64,000 bases of DNA, from positions 537,001 through 601,000 of the forward strand of contig BSBK01001119.1 of assembly GCA_027943335.1 (NCBI GenBank), in the 5' to 3' direction. Under the pieces are notes generated by a model, which saw nothing but the letters and a program-made list of their open reading frames with translations, ran no database searches and had not been told where the DNA came from. The stretch comes from Chamaecyparis obtusa. Lineage: Eukaryota; Streptophyta; Pinopsida; Cupressales; Cupressaceae. The position numbers and the translations under genes were made by a program. This document shows positions 10,245 to 20,516 of this stretch, in pieces. Every line of letters begins with the position of its first letter. Position 1 is the first letter of the stretch.

Positions 10245-11548
10245 TGTGTGTGTGAAAATTGTACCTGATCTGTAGACACAACACTTCAGTAAAACATTAT
10301 AGGTTAGCTATAATCAAAATCGTGCAAAATTGAAATCTAATATAACCAAGTGATTTACTGCCTTCTAGTAGGTGCGAGATCGATGTTCTCATATTGTTAT
10401 CGAGATCAGTGACCTAGACGACACCTAAACGAAGGATTTGAATGGAAAAATGATATGAAATATGAATGTATTTAATCTATTTTTTTTTTATAGATATTTT
10501 CTATGCGATGATAATGAAAAACTGATATGAATCTATGCTACTATGGAAATTGATATGCAAATGCTAATCTAGAAATGATATGATATGAGAATGAAAATTC
10601 TAACAATAATATGAAAGCTATGAATTCAAAATTGATCTCACAAAGCTTCGAATCCTCAAATTTATCTTTCAAGCTCCAATTGTGCAAATTCTCCAAATCT
10701 GATATGCTATGATTCCTGTAGAGTAAGTTTGCAATTTTTGAGATATGAAATTGAAGAGCTGAGCCTTGGTTTTATAGAAATCTAGGGCTTTGGAGGTGCA
10801 TGAGAAAAAGCCATAAATCACTCAAATAACTCAGGTTGATTTTTGAGTTATTTTTAAATAAAGATAATTAAGTCACAAAAATCATGCAAAAGCACAGTTC
10901 AACTCGAATTAGAAGTTTAGATCAACTTTAAAACTCAAAAAAATGTTGAGTTTCAAAAAGCTAACAACTTGCATTGATTTTCCAATTTGAGTTTAACCGG
11001 TCCTTGAATGTGCACATGGATAATTATGATTTAATAAATAAATAAAGTGATTTATTCTCAACTTAACTGATTTTTGAAATAAAATAATTAATTTATGGGT
11101 TAATTAACTATTTTATCAAAATTTTATTAAAAACTATATTATTAAATAATGACAACTTGCTTTAATTAATTAAATAAGAATTTAATCAATTATTCATAAG
11201 ATATTAGATTTATTATCAAAATTAAATAATACAATTAATAATAGATAGAATTAAATTTAATTATACAATTAAGTGGCAAGATATTAAATCTAATTAATTA
11301 AATATGAAAATATTCAATTAATCAAACTTTAGGATAAATGTGATTTATCACCAAATAATCATTAAATTAAAGATAATTATGATGATTAGGAATATTACTA
11401 GAAATATTTCTCGATGCAGAATTTAAGATAATTAATTATGATTCGATGATGTTTAGATGTGCCTTAGGTTAGGACTTTGATGTCGATTTCATTCGAATTG
11501 TTGATATAGAAGGTTAATGAACATATAGCCCATTTTTGGGGTATTACA
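10245..11548 (-). mobile_element. E2 3' LTR
   Basis: 1304 bp, TGTAATACCCC...CACACACA on the minus strand, preceded by the polypurine tract at 11549-11563. TATA box (TATAAAAC) at 10769-10776. It lacks the 34-bp internal duplication seen in the 5' LTR. Confidence 0.92.
10769..10776 (-). promoter_or_regulatory. TATA box, E2 3' LTR
   Basis: TATAAAAC on the minus strand, at the same place as 21039-21046 in the 5' LTR. Confidence 0.6.
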
Positions 11549-11563
11549 TTTTGCCCCTCTTTG
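11549..11563 (-). promoter_or_regulatory. Polypurine tract of E2
   Basis: CAAAGAGGGGCAAAA on the minus strand, ending directly at the 3' LTR. It matches the tracts of E1 and E4. Confidence 0.85.
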
Positions 11564-13659
11564 AATTATTGTGTGAAGCGCAGTGGTTCAAAGATAGTTT
11601 CTGTATAATAAAGATATGAAACTGATGTTTGATAATTGATATGAGACAAAAGTTGATTGAAAGATTTGATATGGAGATAATAGGTCCTGAATGACTAAAG
11701 ATAATGTTCACTGTAGCAGCAAATGAACCTATGATTGTGAAAAAGTGTCAAAATGCCTGATTCCAAACCTTAGGATTGCAAAGAAGTGAGTGATCGGTTC
11801 TAGACTCGATTGTCTTAGCAGAACTAGCAGGTATCACATCCAAATCCTTCAATTGCCGAAGAACCAAGGAAAGAACACTATGATCCGATGGTTACAAAAA
11901 CTGATACAGTTTACAAGATTAGGAGAATACCAGATTGATATGGATCTTGATGAATCTGATATGCCCCAAGTGATGATTGATTTGCCCCGAGTGATGAGGA
12001 CTTTTGATGAATCAGTAACTAGACGTGGTTGTTGTCTTGATTACTGAGGAAGATATGATTTCAGCAAAGATACGATTTCAAATTTGATTACAGACTTTGA
12101 ATGATGTGCAATACCATGCCCCCTTCGGGATTAAAATTGAAATCTGACAAGAGAAGTCAGTGTTAAATGGTTTAGAAGCATGTTAATTTATTTGAGAAGT
12201 GGTTAAACACGTCCAGGAATGTATTCTGCATTGTTTAGAGGTCCAGATGACCAAGTTTGACTAGGTGAAACTATGAGTTGACCATGGTTGACCAAGTTGA
12301 AATTTTGATAGTTTGATGTAAGATAATCAGTTAAGTTGAATACTAGATTTCTGTGATGATTGAAGGTCGAATATGCAAGTAGTGGACAATATGAATGATC
12401 TCAGATTTTGATTTTGATCCCGAAAAAAGGATTCTACTTGCTGTTTCATTGGAGGAACCTTCGTGTGAGATTCAACTCTTGTTAGATTTGAAGATGCGAT
12501 TTGAAGAATTGTTTAAGCATTGAAGTTTGTTTAGCCATTGTGAGATCATACAATATGAAAAATGCAAAGAGACATGCAAAATGAAATGCAACCTAAGACC
12601 TAGGACCTAGTCACTGATCATGTGTCGATTTGTTATCATCATTGAACTTTTAGGTAACCAGATAAATCAATACAATGCCCACTAGCTATGAAACCGTAGA
12701 CATATGAATATCGATTTGTATGCGCAAGAATCAATACAACACCCACTAGTCAACAACCATGGATATATGAATATTGATTTTATTTTTGGAATGTCAGATT
12801 AGATACAAGCACCAAGGCACAAGCGCCAAGATGACCTGAATATCATGTCCATTTTGATATAGCAATTTGTATAAGCATCAAAACATAAACGTCATGATGA
12901 CCTGAATACGCCTTGCATTCAAACACATCAAACAGTCAAGAGATCATTCCAAATCTATTGTGAATTACCCGTAGTGACCCTTTATCGTTCACATCCTTAG
13001 GTAAGATCGTGTTTCACAGTAGGAGAACTCACTCACTCAAAAAGACAATAGTTAGATCGATACTTCTTTGAATCATCCGGGTATCAATGGTCAAGGTACG
13101 CATGGCCATCCAATTCGAGATAGAGGCTCTTACAGTCAGACACCATTTCAATCCAAAATTTCCAAAGTTATTAGATTTTCACATACAAGAAGAAAATAAA
13201 AAAAAGATTATGCCCCCAATCATCACTCTCTAAATCTTATAAAGGACATCATCGAAGAGCTTGAAGGGACACAATATGCAAAAATCTCAATGCGAATCAG
13301 TAAGCATACAAGGAGATAAAAGCATGAAAAAAAATAGATTATTTTCAGTTGAGTTTTGATTGCGTTGTAGATGCAAAATCCTTTCTAGAGATGAGACAAA
13401 CTTGACTAACTCAAATGAAGCTTCAAAGGACTCTGACTGGATATGATACATCTAAGATACATGGGAGACCATAGGATATGACATTGATTGCCCCCAAGTT
13501 TGAACATTGATAGGATGCAGACACTTGGAGCAGATTGGTGTACAAACTGACTTATTGAAAACAGGAATGCGAAAATAAACCAGGAGATATATACAAACTA
13601 AAGCAAGACTAAAAGATGGGAAAGACAAAGATTGCACTGATAGATGGAACATTTTGAAA
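11564..13659 (-). other. E2 3' non-coding region
   Basis: About 2.1 kb between the integrase end and the 3' LTR. No supported gene; the plus-strand ORF at 11790-12047 has no recognisable domain. Both ends of this region match E4: 11549-12250 resembles 57591-58320, and 12590-13660 resembles 62110-63300 (shared landmarks such as TATGCCCCCA and GATATATACAAACT). E2 lacks the roughly 3.7 kb PMD cassette that E4 carries in between. Confidence 0.65.
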
Positions 13660-13875
13660 CAAGTGGCGCCCATTTGCCAGGTTTTCACCATCTTGGCAGA
13701 GATTCTATTTTTGCTACCAAGGTGTCCGTTTCCAGGTTTTCACCAAGGCACTTTTTTTTCTTTTTCATTTTTTTGTATTTTTCATTTTTCAAATTTTTTT
13801 TGTACTTTTGATATTTTTTGATTTTTTTGTGAATCATCAAGGTGCCTATTGCTAGGTTTTCATCAAGATGTTCAT
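13660..13875 (-). repeat. Triple hairpin-like motif after integrase (E2)
   Basis: On the minus strand three copies of the GGTGAAAACCTGG...GGTGCCTTGG-type motif lie at about 13838-13875, 13712-13755 and 13662-13698, separated by A-rich tracts, in the same order as in E1 and E4. Confidence 0.75.
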
Positions 13876-13937
13876 TTTTTCAGGACTTTTTTTTATTTTT
13901 ATAAATTTTTAGGACATTTTACCATAGACTGAATGCC

Positions 13938-14383
13938 TTAGGCGTAGAATTTCTTCAGATAGAGAACGTTGATTGGTTCTTGGAGCTGTTCTCCTATAGT
14001 CATTGAGAGTTGATAAGCACCAGAGCTAAAAGTAGCAGTGATTACAAAGGGACCCAGCCAGTTGGGTTCAAACTTCCCCGTGCGTTCTTGATGTGATTGA
14101 TTTTTAGGATTTTCTCTCAACACTAGATCGCCAACCTAAAATTCTCGGTGTCTGACTTTCTTGTTGTAGCCTCTAGACATTATCTTTTGATATACTCTGA
14201 GATGATCATACGCTGCTTGCCTGCGCTCATCTAGTAGTTCAAGTTCTTGCAACCTAGACACTCTGTAGTCATCATTAGTTACTAGACCATGCATTCTAAT
14301 TCTTAGTGATGGGATTTCAACCTCAATAGGTAGTACCACTTCAGACCCATAAACTAAAGCGAAAGGTGTAGCCCCAGTAGGTG
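13938..14383 (-). pseudogene. int: E2 integrase C-terminal fragment
   Basis: The reading starts at TPTGATPFALVYGSEVVLP, a standard Ty3/gypsy integrase segment after the catalytic core. It goes on through SLRI...LQELELLDERRQAAYDH and, after one TAG (likely CAG originally), VGDLVLREN, then KFEPNWLGPFVI and PINVLYLKKFYA, the usual end of Tat-type integrase. Zinc-binding and DDE domains are absent: upstream the frame passes into a 12-bp minisatellite and then unrelated sequence. About 145 residues remain of a usual 400 or so. It cannot act as an integrase. Confidence 0.85.
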
Positions 14384-14600
14384 TTCTGATACTTGTTCTG
14401 ACACTCATTCTGATACTTGTTCTAATACTAGTTCTGATACTGATTCTAATAATGATTCTGATAATTGTTCTGATACTGGTTCTGATACTAATTCTGATAC
14501 TGATTATGATAATTGTTCTGATACTGGTTCTGATATTGATTCCGATACTGATTCTGATAATGATTCTGATAATTGTTTTGATACTAGTTCTGATACTTGG
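14384..14600 (-). repeat. 12-bp minisatellite derived from integrase codons
   Basis: About 18 copies of a 12-bp unit (TTCTGATACTGG on plus) that read on the minus strand as repeated Arg-Thr-Ser-Ile, in frame with the integrase fragment. The normal integrase motif just before TGATPF in this family is of the form RTSIRTPTGATPF, so the array looks like expansion of the integrase's own codons. It adds roughly 70 residues and replaces the upstream part of the gene. Confidence 0.8.
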
Positions 14601-15160
14601 TATACTTGATAGCATCTTTTTCCATTGCAAACTCCTAAGCAAGATTATATCATGTAGTCCCAATGTCTAGCAAGGTGGAGAACAAGAGGGATTGGCAAGT
14701 TGGTGGAAGAGATGGAAGACAAAGAATGAAAGCTAATGAAGGGAAGAAATCCTCAAGGGAAAACTCCTCAAGAATACTCAAGCTAGGGAAAAATTGTCAT
14801 GTAAAGCACATTTGGACAAGCAATGAAAGGCCATCATAGGATAAGTCACAATAGCGTAATGCCAAAGAAGGAAATGATGTAGTCCAAAAGAGTAGACATG
14901 TCAAGAGGCTTCATAGCACTATGTTTTACTCTTTTTTTTTTTTTTTATTAGATCAAGACCAAAGGGGAAATGATAGCGAAAGACTAGAATGAATGGAGGA
15001 AAATAAATATGAAGGCTAAATAGGAAGGGAATGAAAGCAAGATCATCATCAGACAACTCAAAAAATAGCCAAATGTTCATGTATAGATCAACATTGTCAA
15101 GATCAAAGAGAGAAGATGGAATGGATGAAATATGTAGAAGAACTATGCATGATGCCTGAT
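14601..15160 (-). other. E2 spacer, no gene
   Basis: About 560 bp without a recognisable coding segment, containing a T run near 14930-14948. It lies where the integrase core and pol would be expected, but shows no similarity to them. Confidence 0.5.
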
Positions 15161-15300
15161 TGCCAGGTTTTCATCATGGTACTTATCCAAGGTGCCACAA
15201 GGGAGTGGTTTTCACCATAGGATGAATTTATTTCTCTTTACTTTTGCTACCAAGGTGCCTATTTCCAGGTTTCCACCAAGGCACATTTTCAAATTTTTTT
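15161..15300 (-). repeat. Extra copies of the hairpin-like motif in E2
   Basis: Two further copies (about 15163-15215 and 15246-15287) of the TGCCTTGGTGGAAACCTGG-type motif lie just past the end of the 740-codon ORF. E2 thus has the motif block twice: after the gag-derived ORF and after integrase. This fits an origin by joining two 3' segments. Confidence 0.7.
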
Positions 15301-15451
15301 ATTTTTCATTTCTTTTTGAATTTTTGGAAGGCAAGCTTTTTAGATAGTGCTCCTTGAAAGGATAAACGATGATATACCAAGGATTCAAATAATATGCTCA
15401 AAGATGCTGATAGGGAAAGGGAGATGGAAGAGAAAAATGGAGGATAAGGTT

Positions 15452-17674
15452 TTATGTAAAGCGAGTGAGGTTGGAAGATAGGAGGAATAGGCAAATGAGA
15501 AAAAATGATAGAAGGTAGAAGGATAATGCATGGAAGGATTGTAAAAGGGTAGGTGGAAAGGAAGGCAAGATCAACGTCAACACATACCTTGAAGGGTGGT
15601 GAGAGGATGGAGGAATCATGAATGAAGGAATATGTGAAGGAATATGGTGAATGGATAGCAGAGGTTGTGGTTTAGTAGCATGGAATTGAGGAATGCTTTT
15701 GGAAGAAGATGAAGTGGAAGTCTTTGGAAGCTTGAAAGTCAACTTCACTTGTTGCTCAACACTAGAATCTTTCAAGAGAGACTTTGGAATCCATATAGCC
15801 GTAGGATTTTCATTTCTTTTTGGTAATTTGGAGAGAATATCTTCAATTATGGATTTTGGAACCCATACTTGTCTTGTAGTTTTTTTCTTAGATATCTTTT
15901 TGGACTTTATGCTTCCATGTCTATTAGAGGAGACATGGTGATCTTTTTTTGATGGATTCTTGTATTGCTTCTTTTTCTTGTATTGAACATTCAAGTTACT
16001 TCCAAAGAACTTGGGACTTGTGGAAGAAGAAGGAGGATATGACTGGTTTAGATGGGTGGGTGGATGAAAAGGATTCAGGAGTATGCATCTATGTTGATCT
16101 TGAGGAAAGATAGGAGATGGAGGGACGTAGGGACCCAAGATGGATGGAGAATTAGGAGAGTTAGGAGGGGAAAGTGAAGGGACATAAGGACCCAAGATGG
16201 AAGGCAGACGTGAAGCTCTTAGTAGTGGTGGAAGAGGTCCAAGGATGGAAGTGGAAGACAGAAAAGGATAATCAATAAGTTCATTAGCATCTATATGACA
16301 ACCAAGGATATCAACATCTTTAGAGTGAGCATTAGAATTTTTAATAGAATCATGGACATCTTGAATATGAGAACCTTCTTTTATAGGATTGTTCAAAACT
16401 TGCAAAGACTTAGGAAGAGTAGAAAGTGGAAGTGAACATGGAGTGGTAGAACAAGAAGATGGAAGACTTTGATCTTGACAAGGATCTTTGAATAACACAA
16501 GTGCATAATTTTTCTTTTGATTTTCAATAGGCTTAACATTGGAAGTAACAACACCATTTTTAACAACCTTAATGGAAGTATCATCTTTGGAAAGTGAAAG
16601 TGTAGTAAGGTTATTTTGATTGTCAATAAGCTCAACAGTGTAAGTAGTAGCTTGATCTTGCTTAGGAGAAGACTTAAGACATGATGGAATGCATGAAAAA
16701 GGGTGCACAGGATCAAAAGAACCATGAAGCAGATAAGAGACATCGGGAAAAGGAGTGGATGACATGGAGGGTTCTTGATCTTGATCTTTCTTTATGTTCT
16801 TTTCTTTATCATTTTTAGAGTCCTCTTGACATGGAGCCACTTCTAAGGACAAGGAAGCATGTTGGGATTGTAGGGATGACTTTGGAAGAGATGGTGGAGG
16901 ACTAGCTGAAGTAGGGATTATAACATATGAAGGCTTAGGCTCTTTAGGTTTATCATTATTGAAAGTATTTGCAGCCAAGTGAAGGTTAGCTTGAGTTTCT
17001 TTAAGCAGTAGCCCTGGAGGATAACTATAGGGAACTGTATGAAAAGTATCAGGGCTTGTGTCGGATGAAGGTTCTGTGAAAGATTTGAAAGACTCGGAAG
17101 CTTTAGGAAATGTATGGGTATTGGAGGAAGTAGGGGATGGAAGGGAACCATCACTAGAAAAAGGCTCAACATTAACATGACCTTGCTTGAGAAGATAATC
17201 TTTATTTTCAGCAGGAGAGTCTTTAGGAGAAGGATTCTTATAATATTGATGCTTCAAGCTAGCACGATGCATTTTATAGTCCTCAGCAGTAGTAGATGGA
17301 TCATAATCAAGGTATTGTCCACAAAAGCCATCAAAGTCTCTTTCAAAATTAGAATCATATGGATCACCATCACGATCTATCCAATGTGATGACCCATTTG
17401 TAGTAAGTAGGAACAAACGATGAGGAGGACTCTTAGGAACAAAGGTGTCATAGGTATCATTACATTGTCTATCATCATAGTCATCATAGTCTCCAAAGCT
17501 TGATGTGTCACTCTCTATGGAAGAAGTATCATAAGGGTTGTCACATTGCTCACATTTTTTCTGAGGGCATGGTGACATGTACAATTCTTTATCAAATGGA
17601 AAAGAGCATAGAGTTTCCATGGAGAACTCTTTAGGTTCCTTTTCTTTCTCAAGTTTGTCAAGTTGGACTTGCAT
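15452..17674 (-). CDS. E2 gag-derived 740-codon ORF, Ser/Pro-rich
   Basis: The largest intact E2 ORF. The first 40 residues resemble the region before the capsid core in E1 gag: LCSFPFDKELYM here versus ICALPFDKSLYM in E1. The rest has no gag, protease or polymerase motif. Residues 45-75 are acidic with short DD/YD runs; 170-340 and 480-560 are Ser/Pro-rich with repeated SILGPYVP-like segments; residues about 600-660 are basic with two VWVPKSII / IWIPKSLL repeats; the last 40 residues are hydrophobic. The frame continues upstream of the first ATG through a single TAG (AAG TAG CTA), which may be a lost codon or the true boundary. Function unknown; its long open frame in a decaying element suggests recent selection or youth. 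Confidence 0.65.
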   Translation of the reverse strand: MQVQLDKLEKEKEPKEFSMETLCSFPFDKELYMSPCPQKKCEQCDNPYDTSSIESDTSSFGDYDDYDDRQCNDTYDTFVPKSPPHRLFLLTTNGSSHWIDRDGDPYDSNFERDFDGFCGQYLDYDPSTTAEDYKMHRASLKHQYYKNPSPKDSPAENKDYLLKQGHVNVEPFSSDGSLPSPTSSNTHTFPKASESFKSFTEPSSDTSPDTFHTVPYSYPPGLLLKETQANLHLAANTFNNDKPKEPKPSYVIIPTSASPPPSLPKSSLQSQHASLSLEVAPCQEDSKNDKEKNIKKDQDQEPSMSSTPFPDVSYLLHGSFDPVHPFSCIPSCLKSSPKQDQATTYTVELIDNQNNLTTLSLSKDDTSIKVVKNGVVTSNVKPIENQKKNYALVLFKDPCQDQSLPSSCSTTPCSLPLSTLPKSLQVLNNPIKEGSHIQDVHDSIKNSNAHSKDVDILGCHIDANELIDYPFLSSTSILGPLPPLLRASRLPSILGPYVPSLSPPNSPNSPSILGPYVPPSPIFPQDQHRCILLNPFHPPTHLNQSYPPSSSTSPKFFGSNLNVQYKKKKQYKNPSKKDHHVSSNRHGSIKSKKISKKKTTRQVWVPKSIIEDILSKLPKRNENPTAIWIPKSLLKDSSVEQQVKLTFKLPKTSTSSSSKSIPQFHATKPQPLLSIHHIPSHIPSFMIPPSSHHPSRYVLTLILPSFPPTLLQSFHALSFYLLSFFLICLFLLSSNLTRFT

Positions 17675-17889
17675 AGCTTGTAGCTACTTCATCATAGTGG
17701 TGATTAGAGCTTCTTCCTCTTGTGTACTAATTCTTTGAGACATGTGTACTAATTCTCAATAGCTATTGCTCTGTTCTTGACACAATGATTTGTTCAATAG
17801 ATTCTGGAACTAGGCTGAAAAAGATGGGTATTTGGCAATTCTGACAACTTTCTGACACTTTTTCTAAATTTTCCCAAATGACACTCTAC

Positions 17890-18062
17890 AAACTCGTATG
17901 ACAGTGGGTATGCTATGAAATGATAGTTGCAAAACTCGTACGATAGTTGGGTAACAATGAAATGACAGTTGAAAAACTCGTACGACAGTTGGGTAGCAAT
18001 GAAATGACAGTTGAAAATCTCATACGATAGTTGCAAATTTTGACTTTGAGAATTTGCTGGCA
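17890..18062 (-). repeat. 42-bp tandem repeat encoding a 14-residue unit
   Basis: Units start near 17893, 17935, 17977 and 18019 (CTCGTACGACAGTTGGGTAG...). On the minus strand they stay open and read as repeats of LSYEFFNCHFIVTQ within an 89-codon ORF (17794-18063). The period is a multiple of three, but the ORF has no other support, so coding is uncertain. Weaker relatives of the unit extend to about 18150. Confidence 0.75.
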
Positions 18063-18149
18063 TGGAAAGTCGTACGACACTGGGTACTCAATCATACAAT
18101 AAATGGGTTGTAATGAAATGACACTTGATAGAAACTCATATGACTTTCT

Positions 18150-20490
18150 GACTTCCTGAGATGACTTTTGACTCTAGAAAAGAATTTTACTTCAGATTTT
18201 GCAAATTTTGAGTTTTCAGATTTGAATTGTTTGCAAATTTCAATGTCTAGATTTGAGGATTGTAACAAATTTGTTCATTTTTAATAACCAGATAGATAAA
18301 CAAGCACGCAAAACAACAAGCACATGATTTCAATCATGTCTGAAAACAATGAACAAGGGAAAAAGCAACCTTGCGCATGAACAATCAAGTGACTTATTCG
18401 TTCTAATCCTCAGAAGTGCTAATTGTGTATGTTCCAAAAATATTTTGCAATAATGCACATATACCCTATAAAATGAAAATTTGGCCTCGCTAGGGTTTTT
18501 AGTAATGGTTTGACTCTGCAACTTTTATGATCCAAAGGGGTGAACTCCAATCCCGGTGCACTAGGGTTTTGACACAGTCCAAGAACTTAATCTTTAGGAG
18601 CTGCTAGGGAGATCTGACAACCCAATAATGAACCATACCCATGGAGATTTCTTCCACAAGGACATTTATATAGCGGCTGTCACTACCACGATGAAAATAG
18701 CTATTACCGCTTGAGGTTTCATCAATGCAATTTGCCCTATGAAGGGAATGTCTGCTACGGTTAACCCTCTCTAAAGATGACTCACAGTAGTATACCACAA
18801 GGGGACTTGGCTCCAGATCTAAGGTTTTTGACAGCTTTTCACTTTTAACCCAAACAAAGCAAGCAGATTAATCTGACACGCTAAGACAAGGTTTGTCTCA
18901 CCAAGGTCTATGATATCAACCCCACGTGATCTATCAACCCCTCCGGAGAGAGAATGTATCAATCAATAAGGGAAGACGCACTAACCAAATTTGATTCACC
19001 AAAGCTCATGATGTCTACCCCACGTGATCTATCAACCTCTCCTGGGAGAGAATGTATCGATCAATAAGAGAAGACGCACTAACCAAGTTGAATGTGAAAT
19101 GCACTAAGTATCCTCCCTACCTACAAAGATTTTGTCATCAAGGAGGATTTTGTTGGGAATCCAATCTCTCAAGAATCACGAATAGTGTTCATAGGGCCTA
19201 ATTACTATGTGAGCATAGATGTATGTTTCCAAAAGCAAATCTACCAAAAGTATCCAAAAAGTAGAAAGAGGAACACTTAACACTTAAAGAAAATATGAGA
19301 TGAGTCCACAAGGTGGAACACTTAACACCTCACACAAGCTAAAAATGAGTCCCCAACTTAGAAAACAAGTGAGTTCCTAAAAGAACAAAAGGGTTGCCAA
19401 GTGGAACACTTAATGCTTCTGTCCTGTTGACTCCTCCCTTTTATGGCACTGAGATTGCAACCACGGGGCAGAATGAGGGGCCGACAGATTAGTGAGTCCA
19501 ATAACCCAAGATAGCAATCAAGATCAATCACAAGTAATCTAAGACTGCTAATAAATACTTAAGGTGTCACAATCTAGTATCAATTATGCAAGTGTGTAGA
19601 AATAGACAAAAGCATGAAAAGATGCACACAAGCCAGACACATAAGAGATTTATTTTAAGTCCAAATAGAAATATTATTAGATGAAGAAGAATACCTGGGA
19701 TCCTTGCAATGTGCTTAGTAGATTTTACCTGATTTTTAGCAATTCTTGTTGAGCTTTTCCATGTAAGCAAGTGACAAACTCTCCAACAAGCAAACAAGCA
19801 AACAAGATATGCAAAATATATTCAACTTATGAAAACCATAAGGTTAGCTCTAAAAATTAATTATTATCAGCAATAATAACCAAAAATTAACCCAAATGAC
19901 AACTCATATCATTCATTGAACCATGTAAAAAAAATAAGTGCATACCCATCACAAAACTTTTTTTTTTTTTGCTACATTTGACCTAGTCAACAAGATCTAA
20001 TTTTTTTTATATGATTTTAGCCACAAAAATAGAAATTCAGAGTAGAGACCCCTACTAAAAAATAGAGAGCTTTCCAAAAATGTAAATTTTTTAGAAAAAT
20101 CTCTTCATTTGTGCCCTAGAGACCCATTTTATCAAAACAAACTAGTTTTTGTAAATTGACTATTTTAGCTATTATATTGCATCCAAATTTAAAATAAAAA
20201 GAATGGACCCCATGTATAATTTAAAGAGATTTTCAAAAATATAAATTTTTTTAAAAAATATGATGATTTACGTCAGATATTAATTTTTTCTAGAATTTCA
20301 AGAAAAAATTATTAAAAATTCAAAACATCTCAAAAAATTCTAAATTTTTTACTGTAGCTTCTCTGATATATATCAAACTTTAAAAAAAATTTTCAGAGAA
20401 AAAATCTAATCCATTTGAGAGATAAAATTAAATCTTTGAAACTTTAGGGTTTTAGCTCTCCAAAAAAATCAAAACTAGCATGTAAAGGTG
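18150..20490 (-). other. E2 leader (5' untranslated region)
   Basis: About 2.3 kb between the primer site and the gag-derived ORF with no recognisable gene. It holds a 98-bp direct duplication (18899-19087), several GGAACACTTAACAC-like repeats (about 19270-19420) and T or A runs. Long leaders are usual in Tat-type elements. Confidence 0.55.
18899..19087. repeat. 98-bp direct duplication in E2 leader
   Basis: Two adjacent copies starting at 18899 and 18997, each with CCCCACGTGATCTATCAACC and GAGAGAATGTATC, about 90 percent identical. Each holds a CACGTG hexamer. Confidence 0.75.
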
Positions 20491-20494
20491 GGTT

Positions 20495-20512
20495 GCCCCA
20501 CGGTGGGCGCCA
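20495..20512 (-). promoter_or_regulatory. Primer binding site of E2, tRNA-Lys
   Basis: On the minus strand TGGCGCCCACCGTGGGGC, which matches over 18 bases the complement of the 3' end, including CCA, of plant tRNA-Lys(CUU) as I remember it. It lies 4 bases from the 5' LTR. It primes minus-strand DNA synthesis. Confidence 0.9.
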
Positions 20513-20516
20513 GAAA

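Noticed and set aside
11790..12047. Plus-strand ORF of 85 codons in the E2 3' region, considered as a second antisense gene
   Set aside because: No PMD or other domain; E4 shows no matching open frame in the corresponding part.
16393..17389. Other-frame ORFs over the 740-codon E2 ORF (both strands)
   Set aside because: Low-complexity shadows of the Ser/Pro-rich frame.
17890..18062. CRISPR-like array
   Set aside because: Contiguous 42-bp units without spacers in a plant retroelement leader.
20495..20512. Plus strand reads like the 3' end of a tRNA-Lys gene
   Set aside because: Only the last 18 bases, including CCA, match; no cloverleaf lies upstream and it sits next to an LTR, so it is a primer binding site.
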